Assembly: GCA_009773355.1 (NCBI GenBank)
Contig: WRPG01000034.1
Coordinates: 1 to 53,429 of the forward strand
Reading direction: 5' to 3'
DNA from: Limisphaerales bacterium
GTDB taxonomy: Bacteria; Verrucomicrobiota; Verrucomicrobiia; Limisphaerales; SXTU01
Length of the DNA: 53,429 nucleotides
The position numbers were made by a program, and so were the translations under genes. The notes under the pieces were generated by a model. The model was given only the letters and a program-made list of their open reading frames with translations. It was not told the DNA's origin and made no database searches. This document shows positions 15,242 through 21,456 of the stretch, in pieces (within the stretch, counting starts at the first letter, position 1; each line of letters opens with the position of its first letter).

Positions 15242-16060
15242 TCAGTTCTGTTCCTCCGCATCGCGGCGGGTGAGCCGCGCGTAGTGGGACATGCAGTGGT
15301 CGGTCGCGATGGCCAGCCGGCCTCGTCGCCAGTCCTTCCACACACCGAAGGCGTCAGAGATGAGCTTGAACCAGAGCGGCGGCTCCGTGATCCGCTGGCC
15401 CAGGTGCGCGAAGAAGATTTCGTGGCCGACGTGCTGGAAGCCGCGCAGGGCAAAGGGCACGCGCGGCACCGGGTCTTCCTCGTTGACTAGGCGGAAGGTG
15501 CGGTCGCGCAGCAGCCGGTCATACGCGCGCGACCAGGCGCGGTTGCCCACGCGGGGCGCGCCGAAGGTGATGACCGAAGTGCGTGAGGCCAGACCCGGCC
15601 GGGCCTCCACCATGTCCCGCGCGGCGAGCAGCGCCAGCGCGCCGCCAAGGCTGTGGCCGGTGAAGCAGACCGGCGACTCCGGGTGTGCGGCGATCAGCGC
15701 GAGCAGGTCGCGGCACGCCATCGGCCAGGCCGCGACATGCGCGGCGTAGAAGCCGGCGTGGACGCGCTGGGTGTTGCGCCACGCGGTTTGTTTCGCCGTG
15801 AGGTCGGTGATCCAGTCCTGCGCGGACTCGCTGCCCCGGAAGCAGACGAGGAGGCAGGGCCGAGAGCTGAAAGCTGAAAGCTGAAAGCTGGCCGTGAAAC
15901 CCTGCGTGTCGGTGTGCGGCTCATTGAAGCGGCGCACGTCCGTCAGGCCCAGTGCCGCCGCGTCCGCGCCGAATGACTGCGCGCTGCGCACGTAGGCGAG
16001 GCGGCTGCACTCGGCGAGCAGAGCCGCTGCGGTTGGATTGTAGGCACTCGCGTTCAAGGT
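15242..16060 (-). CDS. Class 3 lipase-like alpha/beta hydrolase in lysis position
   Basis: About 272 residues. The start is uncertain: TTG at 16060 is chosen because the heptad leader ends there and the fold begins soon after (ASAYNPTAAALLAECSRLAYV). Motifs: CFRGSES (oxyanion loop), nucleophile elbow TGHSLGGAL, VITFGAPRVGN, then NEEDPVPRVPFALRGFQHVGHEIFF carrying the catalytic Asp and His, all as in Lipase_3 enzymes. It stands where Mu has lys/Rz genes, so it may attack the outer membrane or lipoproteins during lysis. A heptad repeat (15,865-15,890) encodes an internal linker. Confidence 0.85.
   Translation of the reverse strand, partial: TLNASAYNPTAAALLAECSRLAYVRSAQSFGADAAALGLTDVRRFNEPHTDTQGFTASFQLSAFSSRPCLLVCFRGSESAQDWITDLTAKQTAWRNTQRVHAGFYAAHVAAWPMACRDLLALIAAHPESPVCFTGHSLGGALALLAARDMVEARPGLASRTSVITFGAPRVGNRAWSRAYDRLLRDRTFRLVNEEDPVPRVPFALRGFQHVGHEIFFAHLGQRITEPPLWFKLISDAFGVWKDWRRGRLAIATDHCMSHYARLTRRDAEEQN
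15865..15890. repeat. AGCTGAA heptad repeat inside lipase gene
   Basis: Three perfect AGCTGAA units plus a partial fourth on the plus strand. Translated within the lipase on the minus strand as a Ser/Phe/Leu-rich linker (FQLSAFSS) between two strands of the fold. Confidence 0.9.
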
Positions 16061-16084
16061 CAGTGGTCTGAGGTCGGTGGTCAG
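16061..16084 (-). repeat. GACC-type heptad leader of lipase gene
   Basis: On the coding strand CTGACCA, CCGACCT, CAGACCA, CTGACCT run into the TTG at 16060. The stop codon of the preceding gene (16081-16083) is inside the first unit. Confidence 0.8.
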
Positions 16085-16269
16085 TTTGCGGGAGCAGCCT
16101 TCGCGGCTTCGGCCTTGTAGTCGGCGGCGGTCTTGCCAGCCAGGGCGCGCAACTCCTCCCAGTCGGCTTCGGTGGGCACCCAGTCCGCCGGCTTGTTGGC
16201 GTGCTGACGCCAGAGGTCGGTGCCGAGCTTGAGGACTTCGAGGATGACGGGGGCGACGAGCGGATTCAT
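16081..16269 (-). CDS. Small lysis-cassette protein, unknown
   Basis: 62 residues, ATG at 16269 overlapping the stop of the lipoprotein gene (ATGA). Sequence: an N-terminal hydrophobic helix (LVAPVILEVLKLGTDLW) and a C-terminal Ala/Lys-rich helix. It is a short phage protein of unknown family. Coupling to the lipoprotein suggests a joint lysis or envelope role, but nothing in the sequence proves this. Confidence 0.6.
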   Translation of the reverse strand: MNPLVAPVILEVLKLGTDLWRQHANKPADWVPTEADWEELRALAGKTAADYKAEAAKAAPAN

Positions 16270-16598
16270 AGGCGGAGGGTTTGCAGGGTGTTGAGGAGTT
16301 CGGTGGCGAGGATGAGCACGCTCTGGGGCGCGGGCTGGGTCCAGTCGTGGCGCGCCACGCGGATGGCGGACTGCATGGCGGTGCGATACCGGTCATGCAG
16401 CGCGTCCACCTTGAGCTGGTCCGCCGCGCTGATCTTGCCCGCGACAGCAGCGGTGGCATAAACGCGCATCGCGGCGTCCACCGTGCGAGCGGTGTCCGCG
16501 AGCGCGAGGAAGGTCTTCGCCTTTGGCGATGTGTGGCAGCCGCCGGACATGAAGACCAACGAAAGCAGGCCGCAGAGCAGGAGGAGTTTGGGTTTCAT
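16266..16598 (-). CDS. Small phage lipoprotein (spanin-like candidate)
   Basis: 110 residues. ATG at 16598 is preferred over an upstream start at 16655 because it opens a clean lipoprotein signal: MKPKLLLLCGLLSLVFMSGGC with lipobox SGGC. The mature part is helical and Ala-rich (DTARTVDAAMRVYATAAVAG and so on). In the Mu order this is the Rz/Rz1 zone, so an outer-membrane spanin component is a reasonable guess. It is longer than typical Rz1 and not proline-rich, so an unrelated lipoprotein remains possible. Confidence 0.65.
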   Translation of the reverse strand: MKPKLLLLCGLLSLVFMSGGCHTSPKAKTFLALADTARTVDAAMRVYATAAVAGKISAADQLKVDALHDRYRTAMQSAIRVARHDWTQPAPQSVLILATELLNTLQTLRL

Positions 16599-16919
16599 GT
16601 CAGTCGAGGGGAAGCAGGCCGGAGGCTTCGCGGCCCAAGCTGGTTGGTTGGTCACACCTGGAAGCGCAGATGGAAAGAAACCCGCGCGTCACCGCCGCGC
16701 TGAGGCAGGCCGGAGATGCGAATCCGCCGCCGGTGGCGGACAGTGAGCGCAGGAAAGAAACGCAGCCGGAACCTTGCGCTCCGGCTTGCTGGTAGGACTG
16801 GTGAGTTCGCATCACGCGCGCATCCTGCGCGTGAATCAGCGGGCGTCACGGAACCCATCGGCTACATCGGCTGCATCGGAGCAAAATCAAATTGGAAACT
16901 GTTTCCAATTTGAAACCGC
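16599..16919. other. Non-coding region upstream of the lysis/head operon
   Basis: About 320 bp without a convincing gene. It holds three CATCGG units spaced exactly 9 bp apart (16,856, 16,865, 16,874) and a 25 bp palindrome at 16,888-16,912. It is the best place for a late promoter reading leftward into the lysis-head operon. I could not identify a convincing -35/-10 pair. Confidence 0.5.
16888..16912. promoter_or_regulatory. Perfect 25 bp palindrome (terminator or operator)
   Basis: CAAATTGGAAA, centre CTG, TTTCCAATTTG: 11 bp arms with no mismatch, strikingly AT-rich against a GC-rich background. On the minus strand it follows the stop of the 16920-17153 gene by 7 bp and is followed by GATTTTG, so it could be an intrinsic terminator. 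Its low GC and symmetry equally suit an operator for the late promoter. Confidence 0.55.
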
Positions 16920-17153
16920 CTAGTTCAGCGCCGGGTTTTCCGCCTTCGACATCACCAGTCCCGCATCGTGTTCGAGGCACCAGTCCAAGGCCGCCTGGGC
17001 GCTGGGGAAGCGCATCGCGCGCGACCTGAACTTGCCCCGGCACTCGGTGACGAGCATGGCGGACAGCTTGGCCTTGGAAGCCGTGAAGAAGAGGGTTTGC
17101 GATTGCCCGGCGGACGGTGTCTTTGCACCATCACCCGCGTGTGGATGACTCAT
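16920..17153 (-). CDS. Small phage protein, unknown
   Basis: 77 residues, ATG at 17153 (MSHPHAGDGAKTPSAGQSQT). After a low-complexity start the segment LFFTASKAKLSAMLVTECRG and AMRFPSAQAALDWCLEHDAGL form a plausible small alpha/beta fold with two conserved-looking Cys residues. Codon use fits the neighbouring genes. Family and function unknown. It is isolated between a 295 bp gap upstream and the palindrome downstream. Confidence 0.5.
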   Translation of the reverse strand: MSHPHAGDGAKTPSAGQSQTLFFTASKAKLSAMLVTECRGKFRSRAMRFPSAQAALDWCLEHDAGLVMSKAENPALN

Positions 17154-17448
17154 GTTGCTTGAACGTGGCTGAGTTGTCTGCGCAGGCCCGGCGTGCTGTT
17201 ATCACGCCGGGCCACTTCTCCCCTCTTAACGCAACGGCGCGGGGACGCAAAGGGAAAATGCTGGTAGGGATGCGCTGCTGTGCGTCCGCTCCGAAAGGGA
17301 AACGTCCAACGCTCAACTTCCAACTCTCAACTGATGGGGAAGACCGCCGGGGCGGTGGGCTTGTTCCCAGAACCAAAACCGTGGAGGCAACCACAGCACT
17401 GCTCTGACCCGGCGCGGAGACAACCGCACACGCCCGCCCCGGCGGAAA
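17154..17448. other. Non-coding region with hairpin and repeat arms
   Basis: Contains a perfect hairpin at 17,185-17,213 (11 bp arms GGCCCGGCGTG/CACGCCGGGCC, 7 nt loop), an AACGCAA/GACGCAAAG octamer-type arm at about 17,225-17,255, a GGGATGCGCTGC...GTGCGTCC element at about 17,267-17,287, and four in-phase heptads (TCCAACG, CTCAACT, TCCAACT, CTCAACT) at 17,305-17,332. Open frames here translate these repeats and are not considered genes. Confidence 0.6.
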
Positions 17449-18273
17449 TTATTCTGCGTCCGCCTTCTTGCTCGAAGTGAAACTGCCGGTCATTACCCGT
17501 GCATTGGAACCGGTCAGCATGACTTCCGCCTGCTCACCTGTCGGCACGGGCACACGCCAGAAGTAGAGTTCTGTCTTGTCGAAGACCGAACGCATCCCGC
17601 TCGCCACCAATGCGACCTCGCCGGGTTTAATTCTCAGAAGGAATTTTCCGTCGGCGTCTGTGGTGACCTGACCAATGGCCTCCGGCCACTGGAGCCGCGC
17701 GAGCCTCGGAGCGAGCGCAAGAATCTGCATTGGATCAGCGGGGGCGGGCCTCGCCGCTTCGGCCGCAGTTTTGTCGCGCGCTTCGGTCGCTGAGGTGGCG
17801 GCCTTGTTCGCCTCTGTTAACTGCATCTCAATGGAACGAATGGCGTCGATCACCTTCTTATTCGCCTCAACCGCCGTTTCCCTCGACTTGACAGGAATTC
17901 TCAGGGTGGCGGCCGCGTTGTTGCTGGCTATGGTTCGCAGACGTTCGAGTTCTCCTTGAAGTCGGGTCACTTCCATATGCGACTGCCGGTATGCCTGGTA
18001 GACCTTGTCCGCAAGCTGCTTGGCCCGATCAGATTCTTCCTGCCAATCTTTAGTGGCCTTCTCCGCCAAATAGATTTCGTGTTCGTATGCCGCGCTGGTC
18101 TCCTTTTCCCGCTGCTGTGCCAGTGCAGCCGGCACAGCCAGCACCTTCACGCCGCCGAGTTTCACGTTGGCTCCCCCTTGTGTTGGGATAAACACCTGAC
18201 CGGTGATGACGCGCTCGGAGGGCTTGCAGGCAGTCAGCATGGCAGCAACCAGAAGTAGTAAAATCTTCCTCAT
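17449..18273 (-). CDS. Prophage-encoded lipoprotein with coiled coil and carboxypeptidase-regulatory-like end
   Basis: 274 residues, ATG at 18273 with GAAGGA about 9 nt upstream. The signal MRKILLLLVAAMLTAC has lipobox LTAC. Next comes a short beta segment (GQVFIPTQGGANVKLGGVKVL), a long charged coiled coil (about 55-185), then a C-terminal TDADGKFLLRIKPGEVALVA beta unit like carboxypeptidase-regulatory domains. Not a known virion protein. Lying next to the regulatory switch, it could be a lysogenic-conversion envelope protein, for instance for exclusion. Confidence 0.7.
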   Translation of the reverse strand: MRKILLLLVAAMLTACKPSERVITGQVFIPTQGGANVKLGGVKVLAVPAALAQQREKETSAAYEHEIYLAEKATKDWQEESDRAKQLADKVYQAYRQSHMEVTRLQGELERLRTIASNNAAATLRIPVKSRETAVEANKKVIDAIRSIEMQLTEANKAATSATEARDKTAAEAARPAPADPMQILALAPRLARLQWPEAIGQVTTDADGKFLLRIKPGEVALVASGMRSVFDKTELYFWRVPVPTGEQAEVMLTGSNARVMTGSFTSSKKADAE

Positions 18274-18484
18274 AACAGTCCTTCAGTGATGCGGGAAAGG
18301 AAGCGCAGCCCGCGCGCGCGGGCAAGCGGAAAGTTCGGCGCGGTGAATAAGCTGGGGACAAGTTTTGGGCGGGCGCGGGAGGCTCGGACACCCCTTGTCC
18401 CAGCGGCGGCGCGACACTCTCCGCGACGCTGGCGAGAACCTTGAGGCCACAAGCCGAAGCCGCCACGGCAAGGAATCAGTTGGT

Positions 18485-18721
18485 ATGCAGAAAGTCACGA
18501 TACGAGTGCGCGTGGTGAAGATGGAACCGGAGCTGGAGGCGGTGGCCGGTGAACTGGACTGGCAGGCACGCCTGCGCCTGGCCGCTACTTACCGCGCGAA
18601 GAGCCAGGCTTACGCAAGATGGGCACGCGAGCTGACTGTGACTGCGCGAGCTTTGAAGCCACTCCCTCCAAGGCGGCCTCGACTTCGGCCTCTGTCTTCG
18701 GTCGCTTTGTTGAAGAACTAG
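18485..18721 (+). CDS. Small phage protein overlapping the RHH gene antisense
   Basis: 78 residues, ATG at 18485 with an AAGGA about 15 nt upstream. Core pattern ELDWQARLRLAATYRAKSQA, then YARWARELTVTARAL, a helical arrangement I recall in small uncharacterised proteins of GC-rich PVC bacteria. Its 3' half (18,585-18,721) overlaps the end of the minus-strand RHH gene. One of the two could be misread, but both have coherent sequence patterns. Confidence 0.4.
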   Translation: MQKVTIRVRVVKMEPELEAVAGELDWQARLRLAATYRAKSQAYARWARELTVTARALKPLPPRRPRLRPLSSVALLKN

Positions 18722-18941
18722 CACGAACACGGCGAGGTGGCCCGCCTTTGCCCGCCCTGTCAGGCGCATGAACCAAACGCGCGGGAACCGGATACCCGCG
18801 CCGCCGGAGCGCGTCAGCCAAGGCGGCCCGCAAGTATTGGGAGCGCGGAACGTCGCCGCGCGCCGCGTCCACCTGCGCCGCGAACTCAGCGTCAGCCCAG
18901 AAGCCGATTAGCACCTGACCGTCTGCTCGTTGATTGGCCAC
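18585..18941 (-). CDS. Ribbon-helix-helix regulator (leftward; repressor candidate)
   Basis: 118 residues, GTG at 18941. The N-terminal domain VLIGFWADAEFAAQVDAARG, DVPRSQYLRAALADALRRRG fits a ribbon-helix-helix: a short beta strand, helix, RS turn, second helix. It aligns with the divergent protein at 19019-19213 (V-IG-W, E, D, RS-[YF]-LR-AL). A basic Pro-rich linker and an acidic C-terminal helix follow. It is first in the leftward direction, separated from its partner by 77 bp holding palindromes. Likely one half of the lysis-lysogeny switch. Confidence 0.7.
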   Translation of the reverse strand: MANQRADGQVLIGFWADAEFAAQVDAARGDVPRSQYLRAALADALRRRGYPVPARLVHAPDRAGKGGPPRRVRASSSTKRPKTEAEVEAALEGVASKLAQSQSARVPILRKPGSSRGK

Positions 18942-19018
18942 GCAGGGTGTTTAACAGATTGAGATGTTTTGCCAAGAAAGTTGTTGACGGGTGTTAAACT
19001 GAGATTAACAATAGCCCC
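18942..19018. promoter_or_regulatory. Divergent promoter/operator region of the RHH switch
   Basis: Contains TGTTTAACA (18,948-18,956, perfect 9 bp palindrome) and TGTTAA-7 nt-TTAACA (18,992-19,010). GTGTTTAAC and GTGTTAAAC also recur as direct repeats 44 bp apart. TTGACG at 18,984-18,989 is a -35 candidate for the rightward gene. Its -10 would fall at about 19,006-19,012, so the transcript may be nearly leaderless. Neither gene has a Shine-Dalgarno sequence. Confidence 0.6.
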
Positions 19019-19213
19019 ATGCAAAAGAACGCCACTCTCAAGCGAGGAGCCTACTCCCGAGCCGAGTGCGTCTTCATCGGCGCTTGGGTTCCAGAGGCTT
19101 GGGTTTCCCGACTCGACCTGGCCGTCATGACCGAGGACTCCGACCGCTCGAAGTTTCTGAGGATGGCCCTCCGAGAGAAACTTTCCCGCACGCGCACGAA
19201 GGATGCCGCATGA
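19019..19213 (+). CDS. Ribbon-helix-helix regulator (rightward; Cro/Ner-like candidate)
   Basis: 64 residues, ATG at 19019. Sequence VFIGAWVPEAWVSRLDLAVM, then SDRSKFLRMALREKL gives strand, helix, RS turn and helix, matching the N-domain of the opposing RHH protein. It is shorter and lacks that protein's C-terminal tail. It heads the early operon and overlaps the next gene (ATGA). By position it would be the Ner or Cro counterpart that shuts down the repressor promoter on entry into lytic growth. Confidence 0.7.
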   Translation: MQKNATLKRGAYSRAECVFIGAWVPEAWVSRLDLAVMTEDSDRSKFLRMALREKLSRTRTKDAA

Positions 19214-19410
19214 AGATCGCGCTGCTCAACACCCTGGCCATCGAATCGCTGAAGACCGGCATCGCGCATGAGCTGTGGCTGGCGCGGTCCTGGGCGATGG
19301 CGGGCTGGCCGGCCGAGGCCATGCACTACCGGCGCGTCGCCCTCAAGGCCATCCGCATCCTCCGCCGTTGCGGCGTCCACGAAATCCCCCAGGCCAAGGA
19401 GCAAGCATGA
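19210..19410 (+). CDS. Small early phage protein, unknown
   Basis: 66 residues, ATG at 19210 overlapping the RHH stop. Helical: IALLNTLAIESLKTGIAHEL, then WAMAGWPAEAMHYRRVALKA and a basic end. The 4 bp overlaps on both sides argue for a real gene in a coupled early operon. No family recognised. Confidence 0.6.
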   Translation: MKIALLNTLAIESLKTGIAHELWLARSWAMAGWPAEAMHYRRVALKAIRILRRCGVHEIPQAKEQA

Positions 19411-19697
19411 GCCTCTTCACCGGACCCCACGCGCACTACGACAAAGACCTGGCGCTCCTGCACCAGCTTGGCCTGAGCACGGTGGCGCTGCCCCACGGCG
19501 TCGAGACGCTGCTTGGCGAGGTCCGCGTGGGCACGGCCACCGTCACCGTGCGGTGCGTCGCACTGCCAGCAAAGTTCTGGCGTTTCGAGATCGCCCACGC
19601 GGCGGGCCGGCTGGAAGTCTTCGAGAGCGACAGCGGCGCGCTCGTCACCCGCTGGCCCCAGGTGCTCCGCCGCTGCGCGGGAAAGGAGACGCGATGA
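19407..19697 (+). CDS. Small early phage protein, unknown
   Basis: 96 residues, ATG at 19407 overlapping the preceding stop. Mixed alpha/beta: ALLHQLGLSTVALPHGVETL, VGTATVTVRCVALPAKFWRF. The single Cys and many beta residues give no clear family. Its own stop overlaps the next start, whose AAGGAGA Shine-Dalgarno lies within this coding sequence. Confidence 0.6.
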   Translation: MSLFTGPHAHYDKDLALLHQLGLSTVALPHGVETLLGEVRVGTATVTVRCVALPAKFWRFEIAHAAGRLEVFESDSGALVTRWPQVLRRCAGKETR

Positions 19698-20200
19698 GCA
19701 ACGTGATGCCGATGATGCACCGCATCCGCGCCCGCAACCGCGCGAAGCTCCAGGCGCGGCTCGTCAAGCAGCGGCTCGCCTGCCCCTGCGGCGGCACCAA
19801 GGACCACGAGAAGATGATCGTGTGCCTGGAGTGCTTCCGGGCCGCACCGCTCGACTTGCAGCGGGACGCCTACTCGCGCTCGCCGGAAGTGCGGCGCACG
19901 GCAGCACGCCAGCTCCTCGCCCGCGCGAAGTCGAAGCACGCGGAGCGACAACTTAACCCCGGCGGCGAGCTAACCACGGAGACCCTCGTGAAAGCTCCAG
20001 GGCTACAGGCCGAGTCACCACTCCTAAGAGCGCCCGCTCCCGCCGGGGTCACTTCCAAGGCCGCACCGCAACGCGCCCCTGCCGCGAAGATCGCGCGTTT
20101 CGCACTCACCTTGACGGGCGAGTGCAAGGGCTGCGGCTGCCGGATTCATCAGAGCGACGCATTCTGCGGCGAGTGCCTGTGCGAGGAGGATGGCCTGTGA
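19694..20200 (+). CDS. Zinc-binding early phage protein
   Basis: 168 residues, ATG at 19694 with GGAG 8 nt upstream. Two cysteine clusters: CPCGG with CLEC (residues about 30-47), and at the C-terminus CKGCGCRIHQSDAFCGECLC, a zinc-ribbon-like pattern. The middle (about 75-130) is low-complexity. Possible nucleic-acid binding or a Com-like translational role; function not shown. Confidence 0.6.
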   Translation: MSNVMPMMHRIRARNRAKLQARLVKQRLACPCGGTKDHEKMIVCLECFRAAPLDLQRDAYSRSPEVRRTAARQLLARAKSKHAERQLNPGGELTTETLVKAPGLQAESPLLRAPAPAGVTSKAAPQRAPAAKIARFALTLTGECKGCGCRIHQSDAFCGECLCEEDGL

Positions 20201-20541
20201 GCACCGCCCGGACCATCCCCCCGACCGCGCAGTTCGAGACCGATTTCTGGTTTCCGCACGCGCGCCAGGTCGTGACGGTGCGCGAGGTCGCGCTGGTCTT
20301 CGCGATCAGCGACGACCAGGTGCGCGACCTGTGCGAGGAGGGGCTGCTGGTGGCCGCCGGCATCGGCGACCAGGCCGGCGCGCAGCGCGCCCACCTGCGC
20401 ATCGAGCGCTGGAGTGCGGTGGCCTGGCGGCTCAACGAGCTGGAGAAGGCGGGCGTGCGCCCGCCCATCAAGGAGACGCCGCAAGTCACCTGGTGGCGGC
20501 AGGAACTCAAGCAGCGCGCCCAAACCCTGTGCCCGGCATGA
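20197..20541 (+). CDS. Helix-turn-helix early phage protein (excisionase/MerR-like)
   Basis: 114 residues, GTG at 20197 overlapping the upstream stop (GTGA). The motif VVTVREVALVFAISDDQVRDLCEEG is a standard winged-helix DNA-binding start, followed by a wing-like segment (AHLRIERWSAVAWRL). Probably a regulator or accessory DNA-binding protein for transposition or replication. Confidence 0.65.
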   Translation: MSTARTIPPTAQFETDFWFPHARQVVTVREVALVFAISDDQVRDLCEEGLLVAAGIGDQAGAQRAHLRIERWSAVAWRLNELEKAGVRPPIKETPQVTWWRQELKQRAQTLCPA

Positions 20542-20753
20542 ACGACCACGCCTTGACGCCAGCGCCGGCCGCCAATCCATCCGGGGCGGACGAGCGCCTC
20601 CATCCCGCCGGAGTCGCTTTCCCCGCGCCCCAGACCGACGCGGACGCGCGCATCGTCGCCGCCGCCTTCCGCGAAACCATTCTCCGCGCCCAAAGCGCGC
20701 GGGCCGCAAAACCCAACGAACCCAAAGACCAGTCACCCATCCTAGACGTATGA
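20538..20753 (+). CDS. Small early phage protein, unknown
   Basis: 71 residues, ATG at 20538, with 4 bp overlaps at both ends. The N-terminal half is Pro/Ala-rich; then DADARIVAAAFRETILRAQS forms one helix. Nothing further can be said about its function. Confidence 0.45.
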   Translation: MNDHALTPAPAANPSGADERLHPAGVAFPAPQTDADARIVAAAFRETILRAQSARAAKPNEPKDQSPILDV

Positions 20754-21442
20754 GCAAATCCACCACCGCAGTGACCGTGTTGAGCCGCGACCAGGCCGAG
20801 CGCATCGAGCGCATCAACACCTACCACAAGGAATCCCTCAAAAGCCTGGGGAACCACCTTGGCTTCCAGGTTCTCACGGGCGTTGAGATCGTTGGCGCGA
20901 GGGAACAAATCCCGCACGGCCAGTTCATGGACTGGTGCGAGACCTACCTGCCCGACATCACTCACCGGACGGTGACCAACTACCTGAACCTCGCGGAACG
21001 GTTTGCCATCGGCCAGCACCTCATCAGCAACGGCGACCTCAAGCTGCTGGGGCAGGGCGAGCTGCCGGAAACCAAGCGCGTCAAAATCTTCGACGCCATC
21101 CTTGAGGAGGCCAAGGGCAGCACCATCACGGACCTGTATCGGCGGTTCGGCATCAAGTCCGAGAAAAAGAAGCCGGTGAAGACCGTGAAGCTGCCGCGCC
21201 AGGGCCGCAAGCCGAACGCGGTCGTGCGCCGGAAGGAGTTCGAGTCCAACGCGAAGCTCTGGACGAAGGGCTTCAAGCGCCTCGCGGAGAAGGCGGCTAC
21301 GAGCGAGTTCGAGGGCGCGCGCTACTGGGATGTGGAGGCCGACCCCTACCTGGAGGAGCTGCTGCTGGCGCTCGACACGCTCCGCGACGGGGTCAAGGCC
21401 AGCCTCGCCCGCCGCAAGCAGGCCGGCCGCACCGCGAAGTAA
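20750..21442 (+). CDS. DUF3102-like phage protein upstream of transposase
   Basis: 230 residues, ATG at 20750. The first part (QAERIERINTYHKESLKSLG, GQFMDWCETYLPDITHRTVTNYLNLAERF) resembles the DUF3102 pattern of phage and plasmid proteins with a helix-turn-helix-like segment. The middle is Lys/Arg-rich (SEKKKPVKTVKLPRQGRKPN), as for a DNA-binding linker, and the C-terminal part is helical. Immediately precedes the transposase gene, so it may modulate transposition. Confidence 0.6.
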   Translation: MSKSTTAVTVLSRDQAERIERINTYHKESLKSLGNHLGFQVLTGVEIVGAREQIPHGQFMDWCETYLPDITHRTVTNYLNLAERFAIGQHLISNGDLKLLGQGELPETKRVKIFDAILEEAKGSTITDLYRRFGIKSEKKKPVKTVKLPRQGRKPNAVVRRKEFESNAKLWTKGFKRLAEKAATSEFEGARYWDVEADPYLEELLLALDTLRDGVKASLARRKQAGRTAK

Positions 21443-21456
21443 CCACCGCACCCCTC

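Noticed and set aside
16652-16858. Small frames between the lipoprotein gene and the 16.9 kb palindrome
   Set aside because: No start signal, Arg/Ser-rich shadow-like composition, and they cross the CATCGG iterons.
17117-17407. Short open frames across the non-coding region at 17.2-17.4 kb
   Set aside because: They translate dispersed repeats and hairpins on both strands and have no coherent protein pattern.
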